Assembly (NCBI GenBank): GCA_003452655.1
Contig: DMNR01000426.1
Coordinates: 4,737-9,970, forward strand
DNA from: Actinomycetota bacterium
Lineage (GTDB): Bacteria > Actinomycetota > Actinomycetes > S36-B12 > UBA10799
DNA length: 5,234 nt
Direction: 5' to 3'
The notes beneath the pieces are model-generated. The model was not told the origin of the DNA and did not search any database. It saw only the letters and a list, made by a program, of their open reading frames with translations. This document shows, piece after piece, positions 1-5,234 of the stretch. Position numbers and translations under genes: made by a program. Within the stretch, counting starts at the first letter, position 1. Each line of letters opens with the position of its first letter.

Positions 1-737
1 GAGTGACTTGTCAACCATCTCAACAGCCAGGCAATCGCCGCATAGCCAACCGCGAACGAGACAACTGTTGCCACGATTGTCGGACCCCAGGGAACTGATC
101 CCTCTGCACCGATGTCCTTCATCTCGAACAAACCGGACAAGACGATCGCTGGAATGGACAACAGAAAGGAGAATCGGGCAGCCGTCTCACGGTCGTAGCT
201 GAGCGCTCGCCCGGCGGTGATGGTTGCGCCCGAGCGGGAGACGCCCGGAATCAACGCGAGAGCCTGCGCGAAGCCGTAGATCAGCCCATCGCGCAGCGTG
301 AGGTCGGCTTCGGTCTTGCGTTGTGGTCGAAAGCGGTCAGCAACCCAGAGCAAGATGCCAAAGACGATCAACATCGTTGCGGTCAGTCGCAAGTCTCTGG
401 CGACGGTCTTGATCTGATCAGAGAAGACTAACCCGAAAACGGCGATCGGAACGGTGCCAAGAATGATGTACCAGCCCATACGGGCATCAAGAGTTCCGCG
501 CAGTGCGGGAGTCCACAAACTGCGCACCCACGAGCTGGCAATCCGGATGATGTCCCGCCAGAAGAAGAGCAGCACAGCAGCCATCGTTCCGAGTTGAATC
601 ACTGCAGTGAACGAAGCTCCTGGGTCTTCCCACCCGAAGAGCTGCGGAACGAAGAACAGGTGCCCCGAAGAAGAAATGGGAAGGAACTCAGTCAGACCCT
701 GAACGATTCCAAGAACAATTGCCTCAAGCCAGCTCAT
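1..737 (-). CDS. uppP: Undecaprenyl-diphosphate phosphatase UppP (BacA), C-terminus cut by window edge
   Basis: Integral membrane enzyme that dephosphorylates undecaprenyl diphosphate to undecaprenyl phosphate, recycling the lipid carrier for peptidoglycan and other wall polymers; overexpression of this family gives bacitracin resistance. I translated it by hand from the ATG at 735-737: 245 codons run unbroken to the left edge. The N-terminus ([20 protein letters not shown]) and the motif [10 protein letters not shown] at residues 17-26 are the first UppP signature, with E17 matching a catalytic glutamate. The second signature, PGVSRSGAT at 164-172, carries the essential arginine (R168). Hydrophobic segments near 44-60, 88-105, 119-133, 151-165, 189-203 and 220-240 fit the polytopic fold. 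The family is usually about 270-280 residues, so roughly 30 C-terminal residues lie outside. The start is 7 bp after the LLM oxidoreductase stop and has no clear Shine-Dalgarno, so translation is probably coupled to that gene (inference). Confidence 0.97.
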   Translation of the reverse strand, partial: MSWLEAIVLGIVQGLTEFLPISSSGHLFFVPQLFGWEDPGASFTAVIQLGTMAAVLLFFWRDIIRIASSWVRSLWTPALRGTLDARMGWYIILGTVPIAVFGLVFSDQIKTVARDLRLTATMLIVFGILLWVADRFRPQRKTEADLTLRDGLIYGFAQALALIPGVSRSGATITAGRALSYDRETAARFSFLLSIPAIVLSGLFEMKDIGAEGSVPWGPTIVATVVSFAVGYAAIAWLLRWLTSH

Positions 738-744
738 TGGTCAG

Positions 745-1791
745 CTACGCCAGCCCTGCTTGATCGACGAGTTCGGCCATCTGGCGGACGGTGCTCAATC
801 GGGTCTCCAGATCTCCCGCATACGACGCAATCGTCAAGGTGGAGACCCCTGCGTCGTCGTATGCCGCTAGGCGTTCCTTGATTCGTTCCGGCGGCCCGAT
901 TAACGATGTTTTGTCAATGAAGTCGAGTGGGACTGCCGCCATCGCCTCGGCCTGTTTGCGGTCGAGATAGAGGTCTTGAATCTCGGCGGCAGCGGTCTCG
1001 TACCCCATGCGAGACACCAGTTGGTTGTAGAAGTTTTTGTCACGACTACCCATACCGCCGATGTAGAGGGCTGAGTAAGCGCGCAGTGGATCAGCGCATG
1101 CGGCAACGTCATCGCCGATGACGACCGGCACAGTTGGGACGATGTCGAAGCCGTCCAGCGTCTTGCCGACTTTTGCCCGTCCCGCACCGATGCTCGCCTT
1201 GAGCTCACCGCTGAACTCAGGGCTGAAGAAGATGGCGAGCCAGCCGTCGAATAGTTCGCCTGCCAGTTCGAGGTTCTTGGGCCCGATAGCGGCGAGGTAG
1301 AACGGGATCTGTTCACGAACTGGGTGCACGGTCAACGTCAGTGCCTTACCAGGGCCATCCGGCAACGGAAGCGTGAAGAATTCCCCGTCGTACTTAACCT
1401 TCTGGCGAGAGAGCGCCAGCTTGACGATCTCGACGTATTCGCGCGTGCGTGTTAGCGGCTTTGCGAATCGAACTCCATGCCATCCCTCCGACACCTGTGG
1501 GCCAGACACACCGAGTCCGAGGCGGAACCGTCCACCGGAAAGGGTGTCGAGCGTCGCAGCCGTCATTGCCGTCATCGCCGGCGTGCGTGCAGGGATCTGG
1601 AAGACCGCACTGCCAATGTCGATCTGTTCTGTCTGGGCCGCAATCCAACTCAGGACCGTTGCCGTGTCCGAGCCGTACGCCTCGGCCGCCCACACCACGG
1701 CGTAGCCCAGCTTGTCGGCCTCGCGTGCAAGTGCCAGGTTGTCAGCATCGTTCCCAAAGCCCCAGTAACCGAGATTCAGTCCAAGTCGCAT
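745..1791 (-). CDS. LLM-class F420-dependent oxidoreductase (Rv3520c-like)
   Basis: A 348-residue protein of the bacterial luciferase-like monooxygenase superfamily, in the actinobacterial branch that uses coenzyme F420 for hydride transfer. The TIM-barrel start MRLGLNLGYWG, the block WAAEAYGSD (34-42), the segment IPARTPAMTAMTAATLD (66-82) and GRFRLGLGVSGPQVSEGWHG (87-106) are typical. So is AIGPKNLELAGELFDGW (158-174), part of the cofactor-binding face in this family. Length matches family members. From memory it resembles M. tuberculosis Rv3520c very closely; its substrate is unknown. The ATG start is supported by an AGGGTGA ribosome site 6 nt upstream. It is the first gene of a minus-strand pair with uppP and is divergent from the aldo/keto reductase. 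Cofactor choice (F420 rather than FMN) is inferred from subfamily resemblance. Confidence 0.93.
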   Translation of the reverse strand: MRLGLNLGYWGFGNDADNLALAREADKLGYAVVWAAEAYGSDTATVLSWIAAQTEQIDIGSAVFQIPARTPAMTAMTAATLDTLSGGRFRLGLGVSGPQVSEGWHGVRFAKPLTRTREYVEIVKLALSRQKVKYDGEFFTLPLPDGPGKALTLTVHPVREQIPFYLAAIGPKNLELAGELFDGWLAIFFSPEFSGELKASIGAGRAKVGKTLDGFDIVPTVPVVIGDDVAACADPLRAYSALYIGGMGSRDKNFYNQLVSRMGYETAAAEIQDLYLDRKQAEAMAAVPLDFIDKTSLIGPPERIKERLAAYDDAGVSTLTIASYAGDLETRLSTVRQMAELVDQAGLA

Positions 1792-1797
1792 GGTCGG

Positions 1798-1804
1798 TCA
1801 CCCT
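1798..1804 (-). promoter_or_regulatory. Ribosome binding site of the LLM oxidoreductase
   Basis: On the minus strand AGGGTGA lies 6 nt before the ATG at 1789-1791. It is a good but imperfect match to the anti-Shine-Dalgarno sequence and supports this start codon. Confidence 0.6.
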
Positions 1805-1812
1805 ACGCGGGG

Positions 1813-1846
1813 AACCCACTTCATCCCAGCACCGCCGTCGTGGGTT
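1813..1846. repeat. Inverted repeat AACCCAC / GTGGGTT
   Basis: AACCCAC at 1813-1819 is the exact reverse complement of GTGGGTT at 1840-1846, with a 20-bp spacer; the match does not extend in either direction. A related CTGGGTT sits at 1880-1886, just before the aldo/keto reductase start. The arrangement could be an operator for a dimeric regulator or a hairpin in the LLM leader RNA. It could also be chance, since seven GC-rich bases in a 98-bp region is modest evidence. Confidence 0.4.
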
Positions 1847-1889
1847 GCCGCGGTTCATTGCTCACTGCAGCTAGGCGTCCTGGGTTAGC

Positions 1890-2879
1890 GTGAGCCCCGT
1901 GGAGCAGAGACGATTGGGAACTTCGGGTCTTCGGGTTGGGCGACTCGCGCTAGGAACCATGACCTGGGGTCGTGACACTGACGAACACGAAGCACGAGAA
2001 CAGCTTGCGATGTTCCAGGACGTCGGCGGAAATCTGGTAGATACCGCTGATGTCTACGCAGATGGCGCTGCCGAGAAGATCCTCGGCAGACTGTTGGCAG
2101 AGGATCACCGTCGCGACGGGATCGTGTTGGCGACGAAGTCGGTTTCTCGCCCGGGGACAGAACGACGATTTGACGCTTCTCGCCGACACCTTTTGGCCGC
2201 GCTCGACGGGTCGCTTCGGCGTCTTGGCGTCGATTGCATCGACTTGTGGCAACTTCATGCTTGGGATCCCTGGACACCTATTGACGAGACGCTCTCTGCA
2301 GTTGACTCAGCGATTGCAGCGGGCAAGGTCCGATACGCGGGCGTCTCCAACTATTCCGGCTGGCAGGTGGCACAGGCCGCCACGCTGCAGTCCAACGGCT
2401 CTAACAGCAACCCTTTGGTGTCGGTACAGGTTGAGTATTCGCTGGTGCAACGGGGCGTGGAGCGTGAGGTGATTCCCGCATCAGAGGCGCTCGGGTTAGG
2501 AGTGCTGCCGTGGTCGCCCCTGGGCCGAGGGACTTTGACCGGGAAGTATCGCAATGGCACACCAGCGGAGTCCAGAGCGGCAAACCCGACGTTTTCCAGT
2601 TTCATTCAGCCTTATCTGGGTGACGATTCGCGGCGGGTCGTCGATGCGGTGTGCACCGCAGCCCAAGGGCTCGATGCTCAACCACTTGAGGTCGCGCTCG
2701 CGTGGGTGCGAGACCAACCTGGTGTCTGCGCACCGATTCTCGGTGCGAGGACTGCCGCTCAGCTCAAGGTGGGCCTGGCCTCCGACAACTTGGAACTTCC
2801 TGCCGCTCTACGAAGCGCATTAGATGATGTCTCGAAGCCAGAACGTAGCTACCCTGAATTCGGGTGGAACCAAAGGTGA
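1890..2879 (+). CDS. Aldo/keto reductase (NADPH-dependent, Tas/AKR-like)
   Basis: A 329-residue cytosolic (alpha/beta)8-barrel oxidoreductase that would reduce carbonyl substrates with NADPH. The family tetrad is complete: D51 and Y56 in LVDTADVYADG (49-59), K83 in LATKSV, and H123 in LWQLHAWD. The strand motif KVRYAGVSNYSGWQV (146-160) and the barrel segment LGVLPWSPLGRGTLTGKY (203-220) are typical. The C-terminal PILGART near 282-288 followed by QLKVGL is the usual nucleotide-phosphate-binding end. The start is uncertain: GTG at 1890 gives the full length, but GTG at 1899 would give a protein beginning EQRRLGTSGLRV, a more usual N-terminus for the family. Neither has a strong ribosome site. 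The stop overlaps the ribosome site of the DUF5703 gene, so the two form one transcription unit. The substrate cannot be deduced. Confidence 0.93.
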   Translation: MSPVEQRRLGTSGLRVGRLALGTMTWGRDTDEHEAREQLAMFQDVGGNLVDTADVYADGAAEKILGRLLAEDHRRDGIVLATKSVSRPGTERRFDASRRHLLAALDGSLRRLGVDCIDLWQLHAWDPWTPIDETLSAVDSAIAAGKVRYAGVSNYSGWQVAQAATLQSNGSNSNPLVSVQVEYSLVQRGVEREVIPASEALGLGVLPWSPLGRGTLTGKYRNGTPAESRAANPTFSSFIQPYLGDDSRRVVDAVCTAAQGLDAQPLEVALAWVRDQPGVCAPILGARTAAQLKVGLASDNLELPAALRSALDDVSKPERSYPEFGWNQR

Positions 2880-2883
2880 GGTG
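2878..2883 (+). promoter_or_regulatory. Ribosome binding site of the DUF5703-like gene, overlapping the AKR stop
   Basis: GAGGTG lies 4 nt before the ATG at 2888 and shares two bases with the TGA stop of the aldo/keto reductase (2877-2879). This spacing favours translational coupling of the two genes. Confidence 0.6.
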
Positions 2884-2887
2884 ACGC

Positions 2888-3115
2888 ATGGCCCGATTTG
2901 CTGATCTCGATGTTCCGCGCAAGTCCCGCGTGCAATGGGAGACCCGGGAAATCACCATGCCGCGAGACACCACGCGTCAAGAGGCGAAGGTGCTGCTGAC
3001 GGAGTATGCAGAGTACGGGCATTGGGAGTTGGCCCGTCTGCGTTTGTATCGCGACGGGCGCCGCTGGGCTCTGCTGCGACGCAGGAAGATGAGGATCGAC
3101 GCAGACTGGGAATAA
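2888..3115 (+). CDS. Small basic DUF5703-family-like protein
   Basis: A 75-residue protein with no signal peptide or membrane segment. It is arginine-rich (15 Arg and 3 Lys against 13 acidic residues), with a basic stretch LRRRKMR at 63-69. The core from W17-E18 through MPRDTTRQEA (24-33), LLTEYAEYGHWELARLRLY (36-54) and the following DGRR and LRRR matches the pattern I associate with the actinobacterial family DUF5703, which has no known function. The assignment is from memory of the consensus. The good ribosome site, the tight spacing behind the aldo/keto reductase (8 bp) and the conserved-looking core argue that it is a real gene. The alternation of charged strand-like segments suggests a small folded beta/alpha domain, possibly nucleic-acid or membrane-surface binding because of the basic tail; that is speculation. 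Confidence 0.85.
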   Translation: MARFADLDVPRKSRVQWETREITMPRDTTRQEAKVLLTEYAEYGHWELARLRLYRDGRRWALLRRRKMRIDADWE

Positions 3116-3154
3116 TTCCTTGACGCGTGTTGGTTGCGACGACCGCAGGGCCAG

Positions 3155-3550
3155 CTAGAAAGCGGCGTTGACCGCCTCGACAGTCGCTCGCAATTTGGCC
3201 TCAATTTCGTCGGCAACCGCACACATCGCTGAACTGTCGGACAGCGTGACCATCATCTGAGGATCAATCACCTCGACGATTGTCCCCGCCCCATCCGCGC
3301 GCACCACAACGTTGCAGGGCAGGAGTAGGCCAATTCCCGGTTCCGCCTGAATCGCGCGATACGCGTGCGAAGGGCTGCATGCGCCCAGGATCACCTGTGC
3401 GGGGATCTCGGCACCGATCTTGTCGTGGAGTGTCTTCGCGAGGTCAATTTCGGTAATCACCCCAAAGCCGTTCTCACCTAACGCATTCCTGACCTGCGCA
3501 AGGACGTCCGTGTAGGGCGCTTCAACCCTGGTTCCGAATCCGTACGACAT
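3155..3550 (-). CDS. DUF302 domain protein
   Basis: A 131-residue protein that is essentially one DUF302 domain, a small alpha/beta fold of unknown biochemical function found in many bacteria and archaea. Family features, in order: the N-terminal strand and helix YGFGTRVEAPYTDVLAQVRNAL shape (3-24), the ENGFGVITEIDLAKTL segment (26-41), LGACSPSHAYRAI (55-67) with C58 and H62, then GIGLLLPCNVVV (72-83) with C79, and VEVIDPQMM (92-100). The frame opens 21 bp further upstream at 3571, but the ATG at 3548-3550 has a near-ideal GGGAGGAA site just before it, so I chose the shorter form. It follows the methyltransferase by 60 bp on the same strand and may share its transcript. It ends 39 bp from the convergent DUF5703-like gene. 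There is no signal peptide or membrane segment, so it is predicted cytosolic. Confidence 0.9.
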   Translation of the reverse strand: MSYGFGTRVEAPYTDVLAQVRNALGENGFGVITEIDLAKTLHDKIGAEIPAQVILGACSPSHAYRAIQAEPGIGLLLPCNVVVRADGAGTIVEVIDPQMMVTLSDSSAMCAVADEIEAKLRATVEAVNAAF

Positions 3551-3553
3551 TCG

Positions 3554-3561
3554 TTCCTCCC
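3554..3561 (-). promoter_or_regulatory. Strong ribosome binding site deciding the DUF302 start
   Basis: Minus-strand GGGAGGAA, with its GGAGG core 5 nt before the ATG at 3548-3550. It lies inside the longer open frame starting at 3571, which argues that translation begins at the internal ATG. Confidence 0.75.
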
Positions 3562-3610
3562 AGTTACTCATTGCCTATTCGACGGCGTCACTCGCTTCTG
3601 TTTCCGGAAG

Positions 3611-4237
3611 TTAGACCACAGGAGGGCGGCGCGCGATCAGCAGGGCGTCGATCGCAGTGCGGTCAACGCCCTGTACATCGACCGTCCGCTCGACCGCGTC
3701 TGCTCGTATGACGTGCAGACCCGAATCACTCACGTCATCGGCCAGGTCAGCGGCAGTGTAGAGAACGGTCGGATCTTGCGGCCCGCCATAACCGGCTAAG
3801 AGGTTGGCTGAGTCGTGCGCGATGACGAACAGATACCCGTCTTCGCGGACCGCACTAGCGGCCGTCCGCATTGCCGAACGCCGTTCGTCGGCCGCGAGCT
3901 GTAAGTACGCCACGATCACGAGGTCGAAGGTTTTCGGCGAGACGCTGTCGCTGGCGGCATCTGCCCGGAGGGTGTGGAACCGAGCTTGCTGCGCTGGCGT
4001 CAAGCGGGATCCAGCAAGCTGTTGTGCTCGGTCGAGTCCAACCTGGGAGAAGTCCAAGACGGTTGCGTCCCACCCCTGTTCGGCCAGCCAGAGTGCATTT
4101 CTCCCCTCCCCGCCGCCGAAGTCCAGTGCGGAGCCGGGGCTCAGGGTCGAGGCAAACTCCGCGACCTGTTGATTCGGAGTGGACGACCACACCAGTTCGC
4201 TCGCGCTGTACCGCTCGTCCCACATCTCGCTGCTCAT
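3611..4237 (-). CDS. Class I SAM-dependent methyltransferase
   Basis: A 208-residue Rossmann-fold methyltransferase using S-adenosylmethionine. The opening MWDERYSASELVW (5-17) followed by PNQQV is common in small TehB/thiopurine-like methyltransferases. Motif I is LDFGGGEGRNALWLAEQGW (38-56), motif II is VLDFS (60-64), with D62 expected to hold the ribose of SAM, and the post-motif strand FDLVIVAYLQL (94-104) carries the active-site edge. The strand YLFVIAHDSANL (135-146) follows. Nothing identifies the substrate; a small molecule is more likely than a nucleic acid given the lack of extra domains. The open frame reaches a GTG at 4279, but an AGGGAGAG site 7 nt before the ATG at 4235-4237 supports the shorter start. 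It lies 54 bp after the M20 peptidase stop on the same strand, so the two are probably co-transcribed. Confidence 0.9.
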   Translation of the reverse strand: MSSEMWDERYSASELVWSSTPNQQVAEFASTLSPGSALDFGGGEGRNALWLAEQGWDATVLDFSQVGLDRAQQLAGSRLTPAQQARFHTLRADAASDSVSPKTFDLVIVAYLQLAADERRSAMRTAASAVREDGYLFVIAHDSANLLAGYGGPQDPTVLYTAADLADDVSDSGLHVIRADAVERTVDVQGVDRTAIDALLIARRPPVV

Positions 4238-4244
4238 CGGCTGG

Positions 4245-4252
4245 CTCTCCCT
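4245..4252 (-). promoter_or_regulatory. Ribosome binding site deciding the methyltransferase start
   Basis: Minus-strand AGGGAGAG, 7 nt upstream of the ATG at 4235-4237. The alternative upstream GTG at 4277-4279 has no comparable site. Confidence 0.65.
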
Positions 4253-4291
4253 GACTCTGCTCGAACTCTCAAGCGTCACTCGCTGATCAAC

Positions 4292-5234
4292 TTACGCCGC
4301 GCGCAGGAACCTGTCGAGCACGCGAACGCCAAACTGCAAGGACGACACAGGGACCCGTTCGTTGACAGCGTGGAACATTCCGAAGAAGTCGAGATCGGTG
4401 GGAAGTAGAAGTGGCGAGAAGCCAAAACAGCGGATGTTGAGGCGATCGAACGCCTTCGCGTCCGTTCCGCCGGACATGAGGTAGGGCACAGCAACGGCAG
4501 CCTCATCTTCGGCCTTCAAGGCCGATGCCATGCCGTCGACGAGTGGGCCATCAAACGTCGTCTCCACAGCTCGGGCATTCTCGATCACCTCGATCCGAAT
4601 GTCGTCACCGATGAGCTCCTTGATTGTCTCCAAATATTGCTCACGGGCACCGGGTAGGAACCGCCCATCCACAACCGCTGATGCCACGTCGGGAATCACG
4701 TTGGCTTTGTAACCCGCATCAAGCATCGTGACGTTGGCGGTGTTGCGGACGGTCGCGCCGATGATTCGTCCGATCGCCCCAAGCCGAGCCGTGACCTCGT
4801 CGGGATCCTCAAGGTCCAGTTCGATGCCGGTCAGGTCCTCGAGCGATTGAAGGAACTCCGAAGCCGCTGGGGTGAGGCGGACTGGGAACCGATACTGACC
4901 AATACGCGTCGCCGCCTCACACAACTTGGTCACGGGGTTGTCGGCCGCCAGAAACGAGCCATGCCCGGCGGTTCCCTCCGCAATCAAGCGAAGCCAGGCA
5001 ATCCCCTTCTCGGCGGTCTGGATCGGATACATCCGCAGGTCATCACGTAGCGAGACGCTGAAACCACCAACTTCTCCGATCGCATCGCTGACCCCACTGA
5101 ACATGTCGGGCCGATTGTCGACCAACCAGCCGGATCCATGTGTCCCCCCGGCCTCCTCATCGGGAAGCCACAGCGCCACGATGTCGCGGTCGGGTTGAAC
5201 TCCCGAACGAGCCCACTGACGGATGACGGCCAGC
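4292..5234 (-). CDS. M20/M25/M40-family zinc metallopeptidase or deacylase, N-terminus cut by window edge
   Basis: C-terminal 313 residues of an M20-family hydrolase; the frame is open through the right edge and the real start is outside. These cytosolic enzymes use two zinc ions to cleave peptides, N-acyl amino acids or N-succinyl-diaminopimelate. Visible features, numbered from the first residue in the window: PDEEAGG (24-30), with E26 the expected general base and E27 a zinc ligand; AEGTAGHGS (85-93) with H91 of the dimerisation domain; ANVIPDVASAVVDGRFLPG (177-195); SGGTDAKAF (254-262); and FHAVNERV (287-294), whose H288 is the last zinc ligand. The missing part, about 120 residues, should hold the HxD zinc motif. 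GTG at 5177-5179 is in frame but cannot be the start, because conserved sequence (LAVIRQWA) continues upstream. Related mycobacterial genes are sometimes called dapE2, but the motifs do not establish DapE activity. Confidence 0.95.
   Translation of the reverse strand, partial: LAVIRQWARSGVQPDRDIVALWLPDEEAGGTHGSGWLVDNRPDMFSGVSDAIGEVGGFSVSLRDDLRMYPIQTAEKGIAWLRLIAEGTAGHGSFLAADNPVTKLCEAATRIGQYRFPVRLTPAASEFLQSLEDLTGIELDLEDPDEVTARLGAIGRIIGATVRNTANVTMLDAGYKANVIPDVASAVVDGRFLPGAREQYLETIKELIGDDIRIEVIENARAVETTFDGPLVDGMASALKAEDEAAVAVPYLMSGGTDAKAFDRLNIRCFGFSPLLLPTDLDFFGMFHAVNERVPVSSLQFGVRVLDRFLRAA

Larger units (their letters stand above)
1792..1889. promoter_or_regulatory. Divergent intergenic promoter region
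   Basis: This 98-bp gap separates the start of the minus-strand LLM oxidoreductase from that of the plus-strand aldo/keto reductase, so it must hold promoters for both unless they are transcribed from farther off. I could not find a convincing -35/-10 pair on either strand. It contains a 7+7 inverted repeat (1813-1819 and 1840-1846) and two small palindromes, CCGCGG (1848-1853) and CTGCAG (1865-1870). The role is inferred from gene orientation alone. Confidence 0.5.

Noticed and set aside
8..881. Short plus-strand open frames at 8-202 and 594-881
   Set aside because: They are antisense to uppP and to the end of the LLM gene. Manual translation of the minus strand shows uppP unbroken through this stretch with both family signatures.
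1373..1893. Several long plus-strand open frames (up to 141 codons) opposite the LLM oxidoreductase
   Set aside because: They are antisense to a complete, clearly conserved gene. Their translations are rich in Arg, Pro and Ser with no recognisable motif, as expected from out-of-phase reading of GC-rich coding DNA.
1885..2277. Minus-strand open frame of 130 codons opposite the aldo/keto reductase start
   Set aside because: It is antisense to the catalytic half of an intact reductase, is very Arg/Ser/Pro-rich, and would end inside the divergent promoter region with no family resemblance.
3131..3145. Possible small terminator hairpin between the convergent DUF5703-like and DUF302 genes
   Set aside because: GGTTG and CGACC can pair around a 3-nt loop, but the stem is only about 5-6 pairs including wobbles, and no T-tract follows on either strand. 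It is too weak to call.
3602..3609. Palindrome TTCCGGAA just after the methyltransferase stop
   Set aside because: An 8-bp palindrome without a loop or partner copies is expected by chance and does not form a terminator.
3804..4408. Long plus-strand open frames (122-144 codons) opposite the methyltransferase
   Set aside because: They lie antisense to the methyltransferase, which has its SAM-binding motifs in order. The antisense translations show low-complexity Arg/Ser/Pro composition and no start context.

Overview
The window looks like a piece of an ordinary actinobacterial (Actinomycetota) chromosome. GC is about 60% in three 60-base lines counted by eye. The gene content also points this way: a coenzyme-F420-type luciferase-like oxidoreductase very close to mycobacterial Rv3520c-type proteins, a small DUF5703-type protein typical of actinomycetes, and uppP close to an M20 peptidase, as I recall in mycobacteria. 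GTG starts and the moderate GC fit an actinobacterium with less GC than Mycobacterium or Streptomyces, possibly an environmental lineage. I cannot name a genus.

Layout, left to right. (1) Positions 1-1791 hold two genes on the minus strand, transcribed right to left: an F420-dependent LLM oxidoreductase (745-1791), then 7 bp later uppP (1-737), the undecaprenyl-diphosphate phosphatase, which is cut by the left edge. (2) Positions 1792-1889 are a 98-bp divergent promoter region with a 7+7 inverted repeat. (3) Positions 1890-3115 hold two tightly spaced plus-strand genes: an aldo/keto reductase and a 75-residue DUF5703-like protein. (4) After a 39-bp convergent junction, positions 3155-5234 hold three minus-strand genes, in transcription order: an M20 zinc metallopeptidase/deacylase (cut by the right edge), a class I SAM-dependent methyltransferase, and a DUF302 protein. 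The window is densely coding; the largest gap is 98 bp. I see no tRNA, rRNA, mobile element, CRISPR array or phage gene.

How the genes work together is only partly clear. UppP recycles the lipid carrier of cell-wall synthesis in the membrane. Around it are redox enzymes of unknown substrate (the LLM oxidoreductase and the AKR), a general M20 hydrolase, a small-molecule-type methyltransferase and two small domains of unknown function. This reads as a housekeeping neighbourhood, not a specialised system. I found nothing that I would call a new biological system. The points most worth a second look are the repeat in the divergent promoter, the pairing of an F420 enzyme with uppP, and the conserved small DUF5703 and DUF302 proteins.
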